NCBI GenBank assembly: GCA_903863935.1
Contig: CAIPDV010000042.1
Span: 1 to 64,000, forward strand
Length of the DNA: 64,000 nt
DNA from: an uncultured Bacteroidota bacterium
GTDB taxonomy: Bacteria; Bacteroidota; Bacteroidia; JABEUT01
Reading direction: 5' to 3'
A program made the position numbers and the translations under genes. This document shows, piece by piece, positions 61,354 through 64,000 of this stretch. The notes beneath the pieces are model-generated. The model worked only from the letters and a program-made list of their open reading frames with translations. It had not been told where the DNA came from and made no database searches. Numbering within the stretch: the stretch's first letter is position 1; each line of letters begins with the position of its first letter.

Positions 61354-63303
61354 TTACTTATTATTGCGTCCTAAATTACGGAAGGCTTTCCCTACCAGGC
61401 GAATATCGGCAGCCACATTGTAATCGCGGGCATAAATGGCATTCATATCGTGGATGGTAGAACTATCGGAGGATTTTGGAAGAGCATCCAATGGCGTTAA
61501 CACCCCTTTTTTGATGGCGGGTAATCGGTGTGTCAGTTTTTGCTGCTCGTTAGCATATGCATAACCCACCCATGATCTTTCACCGATTAGAACCCAGAAA
61601 ATATTGCCAAACAGTCCGATCGGGTTACGCTGAATCCAGCATAACAGCGGACTGGATACCAATAATAGCAAGCTCAACACAATATCAAACAGGCGTTTGT
61701 TACGCACATTGGCACCGGTATTTATAGCTTGCACATCTATCATATACAATTCACCGGAAGTATGAATAGAATTACTGCCAATAATAGCCCAGCTTTCAGG
61801 CGGAGCAATTTTAAACTCCAACCCTGAAGCAGCTATGGTCGACATGGCATCCATTATAGTTTGAGACGGAAGACTCTTGGCGCAAAATATCACTTCGTTA
61901 ATGTGGTATATCTTCACCGTTTCACTCCATTTGTCAAATCGTTCTCCATTACTGCCTTCTTCAGGGCCCAGGTAGCGGAGCTCTTCAATCTTAACGCCTG
62001 TTTTTTCAAGCAGAGCGTGTACCCGTTTGCTTTCATCTTCCTCACCAATAATCAGTAAACGCCGGTTATACCTTGCAAAGCCTTTCACTTTAAATACCAT
62101 AAGCAAAGTGCGGATGGTAGTAAGGGCGAGTATCACCCAAACAGTTCCAATAAGAATTAACGCCCTTGAGAACCGGAAAGCCTCGGGTAAAAGAGCATAC
62201 ATAATAAGAATGAACCCCGTTCCCCAAAGGATACCTCTGATTATTTTCCACTGTTTAACGGGCTTATCATATCCGCCGCTGAATAGAATACAGAACAGCC
62301 ATATTAATATGTAACAGGGCAGTATGAGAAGGAGGGAAATACGTGAATAATATGCTTCGGAAGAAAACTTAATATCGGCATAAAAAAGAGAGATGAGATA
62401 ATACCCCCCATAAATGGTTGCAAAATCAAAAAAGGGTAATAACATCCGTGTAATAAAACGGTGAAGAATGGCTATAGAGGCCCGGAAGAAGATAGCCATA
62501 TTCATAAGTATTGAAAAGAGCCTTGCATTTTTATGCGCAAAATGTTTCTGAGCGAAAATGCGCATGGCATTATAAAATACAATAACATAATTCACGCTGC
62601 TCTTTTTAGTACTCTCGCCTTTGTAATGGATTATCCGCGTAAGCGGAAAATAGTAATTGCTGTAACCCGCCTGTGTTATGCGGTAGGACATATCAATGTC
62701 TTCGCCATACATAAAAAAAGTTTCATCCAGCAAGCCTGCTTTATCAAGCGCAGCTTTGCGCATGAGCATAAATGCACCAGAAAGAATATCCACTTTATTA
62801 ACTTCGTCCTGCGAGAGGTATGTAAGATGATACTTCCCGAATTTCTTTGATTTAGGAAACAATTTCGAAAGCCCGAATATCTTATAGAATGCCACTTCAG
62901 GTGTTGGCAACGCCCGTTTCGATTCCGGCAGAAAATGACCCGTACCATCTATCATTTTTACCCCAAGCGCGCCTGCATCGGGGTGTTCATCCATGAATGC
63001 AATTGTTTTGGTGAAGGTTTCCTCCTCTACTATTGTATCCGGATTCAGCAGTAAAATATATTCTCCGCTAGCTTGCTTTATAGCCTGGTTATTAGCGACT
63101 GAAAATCCGGCATTCTTTTTATTCTCGATCAGCTTTACTTCCGGAAATTTTTCTTTGAGCATTTCTATGGAACCATCCACTGAGTTATTGTCCACTACCC
63201 ATGTTTCAACATCAATCCCCTTTGTCGCCTTTCTAACAGAGTAGAGGCATTGCTCCAAAAAGTGCTTTACGTTATAGTTGACAATAATTACGGATAACTT
63301 CAT
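61354..63303 (-). CDS. GT2 glycosyltransferase fused to a truncated sugar-transferase membrane scaffold
   Basis: The first ~230 of 649 residues are a GT2 domain: LSVIIVNYNVKHFLEQC, WVVDNNSVDGS, LLLNPDT and the later GEDIDMSYRITQAGY. Residues ~255-420 hold about five membrane helices, as in the front part of WbaP/CpsE-type polyprenyl-phosphate sugar transferases. A Rossmann-like segment follows (RRLLIIGEEDESKRV). At ~537 the helix KRLFDIVLSLLLLVSSPLL of the phosphoglycosyl transferase core begins, but the catalytic part after it is missing. It therefore probably works as a membrane-attached GT2. The fusion order is uncommon; substrate unknown. Confidence 0.82.
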   Translation of the reverse strand: MKLSVIIVNYNVKHFLEQCLYSVRKATKGIDVETWVVDNNSVDGSIEMLKEKFPEVKLIENKKNAGFSVANNQAIKQASGEYILLLNPDTIVEEETFTKTIAFMDEHPDAGALGVKMIDGTGHFLPESKRALPTPEVAFYKIFGLSKLFPKSKKFGKYHLTYLSQDEVNKVDILSGAFMLMRKAALDKAGLLDETFFMYGEDIDMSYRITQAGYSNYYFPLTRIIHYKGESTKKSSVNYVIVFYNAMRIFAQKHFAHKNARLFSILMNMAIFFRASIAILHRFITRMLLPFFDFATIYGGYYLISLFYADIKFSSEAYYSRISLLLILPCYILIWLFCILFSGGYDKPVKQWKIIRGILWGTGFILIMYALLPEAFRFSRALILIGTVWVILALTTIRTLLMVFKVKGFARYNRRLLIIGEEDESKRVHALLEKTGVKIEELRYLGPEEGSNGERFDKWSETVKIYHINEVIFCAKSLPSQTIMDAMSTIAASGLEFKIAPPESWAIIGSNSIHTSGELYMIDVQAINTGANVRNKRLFDIVLSLLLLVSSPLLCWIQRNPIGLFGNIFWVLIGERSWVGYAYANEQQKLTHRLPAIKKGVLTPLDALPKSSDSSTIHDMNAIYARDYNVAADIRLVGKAFRNLGRNNK

Positions 63304-63315
63304 GCAGGGTTTCGT

Positions 63316-63936
63316 CTATTTTCGAACTACTGAAGATTCATATGGCACCCGTAAAATTATCGATTGCCCGAGTGTAACCTCATCGGCATATTGCAACTCA
63401 TCACCAACCGACACACCCCTTGAAAGGGTGCTCATGGCTAAATTAAAAGGGCTCAGTTTTTTGAAAAGATAAAAATTGGTGGTGTCGCCCTCCATGGTAG
63501 ATGGCATAGCCATTATAACTTCTTTCACACCTCCTTCTTCAACACGTTTAATCAACGGTTCTATATTTAAATCCATAGGGCCTATGCCGTTTATCGGAGA
63601 GATTATTCCACCCAATACATGATAGGTTCCATGGAATTGAGATGTATTTTCAATGGCTATCAGGTCTCGGATATCTTCTAACACACATATGGTTGAATGG
63701 TCGCGCGCCTGATTGGAACATATCGTACAGATGGGGTCTTCGGAGATGGCAAAACAAACGGAGCAATACTTAATATCCTCCGACAGTTTGGCAAGTGTAG
63801 CCGACCATTTCATAAGTTCATTCTTGTCCTGTTTCAATAAAAACAAAACATAGCGCAGGGCTGTGCGTTTGCCCACACCCGGAAGTTTGACAAATTCATC
63901 AACAGCCTGTTCAAGCAGATGGGATGGTAAATTCAT
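63316..63936 (-). CDS. recR: Recombination mediator RecR
   Basis: A 206-residue protein of standard RecR layout: N-terminal helix-hairpin-helix (LPGVGKRTALRYV), a four-cysteine zinc finger (Cys58, 61, 70 and 73 in CSVCFAISEDPICTIC), then the Toprim domain with ICVLEDIRDLIAIE and a Walker-like C-terminal end. With RecF and RecO it loads RecA at gapped DNA. Its ATG overlaps the stop of the upstream gene (ATGA). The spacing to the GT gene after it is 12 bases. Confidence 0.97.
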   Translation of the reverse strand: MNLPSHLLEQAVDEFVKLPGVGKRTALRYVLFLLKQDKNELMKWSATLAKLSEDIKYCSVCFAISEDPICTICSNQARDHSTICVLEDIRDLIAIENTSQFHGTYHVLGGIISPINGIGPMDLNIEPLIKRVEEGGVKEVIMAMPSTMEGDTTNFYLFKKLSPFNLAMSTLSRGVSVGDELQYADEVTLGQSIILRVPYESSVVRK

Positions 63937-64000
63937 CCTTTCGCAATTAATTTTTTAAGGTAAGTTTTTTCTTGCTCATAGCTCATACCTTCAATTTCCA
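63933..64000 (-). CDS. 3' end of an unidentified gene upstream of recR
   Basis: The last 22 codons of a protein ending EIEGMSYEQEKTYLKKLIAKG are visible, stop TGA overlapping the recR ATG. The fragment is too short to name a family. Confidence 0.6.
   Translation of the reverse strand, partial: EIEGMSYEQEKTYLKKLIAKG

Overview
The window reads as chromosomal DNA of a free-living member of the Bacteroidota (Sphingobacteriia/Chitinophagia-like; the genus cannot be named from sequence alone). The signs are type IX secretion sorting domains (three proteins), a gliding-motility lipoprotein GldH, GAF-type free methionine sulfoxide reductase, TAnnTTTG promoter elements in place of the usual -10 box, an almost complete lack of Shine-Dalgarno sequences (rpsU is the exception), frequent TTG/GTG starts, and AT-rich DNA. 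No rRNA operon, CRISPR array, prophage or intact transposase was found. There are two tRNAs (Met-CAT, Arg-CCT).

Layout. 1-6.1 kb: a zinc-ribbon gene fragment, a small unknown gene, tRNA-Met, then a same-strand run of a START-like protein with a basic H1-like tail, PAP2 phosphatase, a CxxCH lipoprotein, fRMsr, an Ig-like lipoprotein and a lipoprotein gene broken by a frameshift. 6.1-11.9 kb: lysS, a GT9 glycosyltransferase, riboflavin synthase, metF, gldH and an LpxR-type lipid A deacylase. 11.9-23.7 kb: secreted and surface proteins: a tandem pair of YD-repeat-like proteins behind a regulatory region rich in TGTTTTACAC, two paralogous T9SS cargo proteins with partly homogenised tails, a two-domain jelly-roll protein, and a DUF4932/EreA-ChaN-like fusion. 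23.7-26 kb: tRNA-Arg and metG.

26.2-36.9 kb is a tight eight-gene surface-polysaccharide operon: ABC-2 exporter (permease and ATPase), a double GT2 enzyme, an MBOAT O-acyltransferase with its AlgJ/AlgX-like SGNH partner, two GT4 enzymes and an O-antigen ligase/polymerase. Together they would build, acylate, export and ligate a surface glycan. 36.9-43.8 kb: a decayed histidine kinase remnant, a sigma-54 response regulator with a small membrane protein, hemF, and an operon of an NtrY-like kinase, hemW and a cyclase-family hydrolase. 44-50.5 kb: a terminase-small-subunit-like HTH protein whose upstream DNA shares a 27-bp block with the 11.9 kb region, a BamA/TamA-family barrel, a 163-bp inverted-repeat element, a membrane pyrophosphatase, and small membrane or barrel proteins. 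50.5-57 kb: a beta-propeller lipoprotein, an NHL-repeat T9SS protein and a fused IcmF-type mutase, separated by two copies of a palindromic ~175-bp intergenic element. 57-64 kb: a DUF4160-DUF2442 pair, an unknown protein, a flavin reductase-like protein, a nucleotidyltransferase, a head-GIN lipoprotein, rpsU, a GT2 fused to a truncated sugar-transferase scaffold, recR and the 3' end of another gene.

No single spectacular new system is evident. The strongest leads are: (i) the TGTTTTACAC motif shared by two distant loci, one next to an HTH protein; (ii) the intergenic palindromic elements and degenerate 7-/9-mer repeats; (iii) the DUF4932-EreA-like fusion; (iv) the sensor-domain duplication in the NtrY-like kinase; (v) TAnnTTTG elements placed so that some mRNAs would be leaderless.
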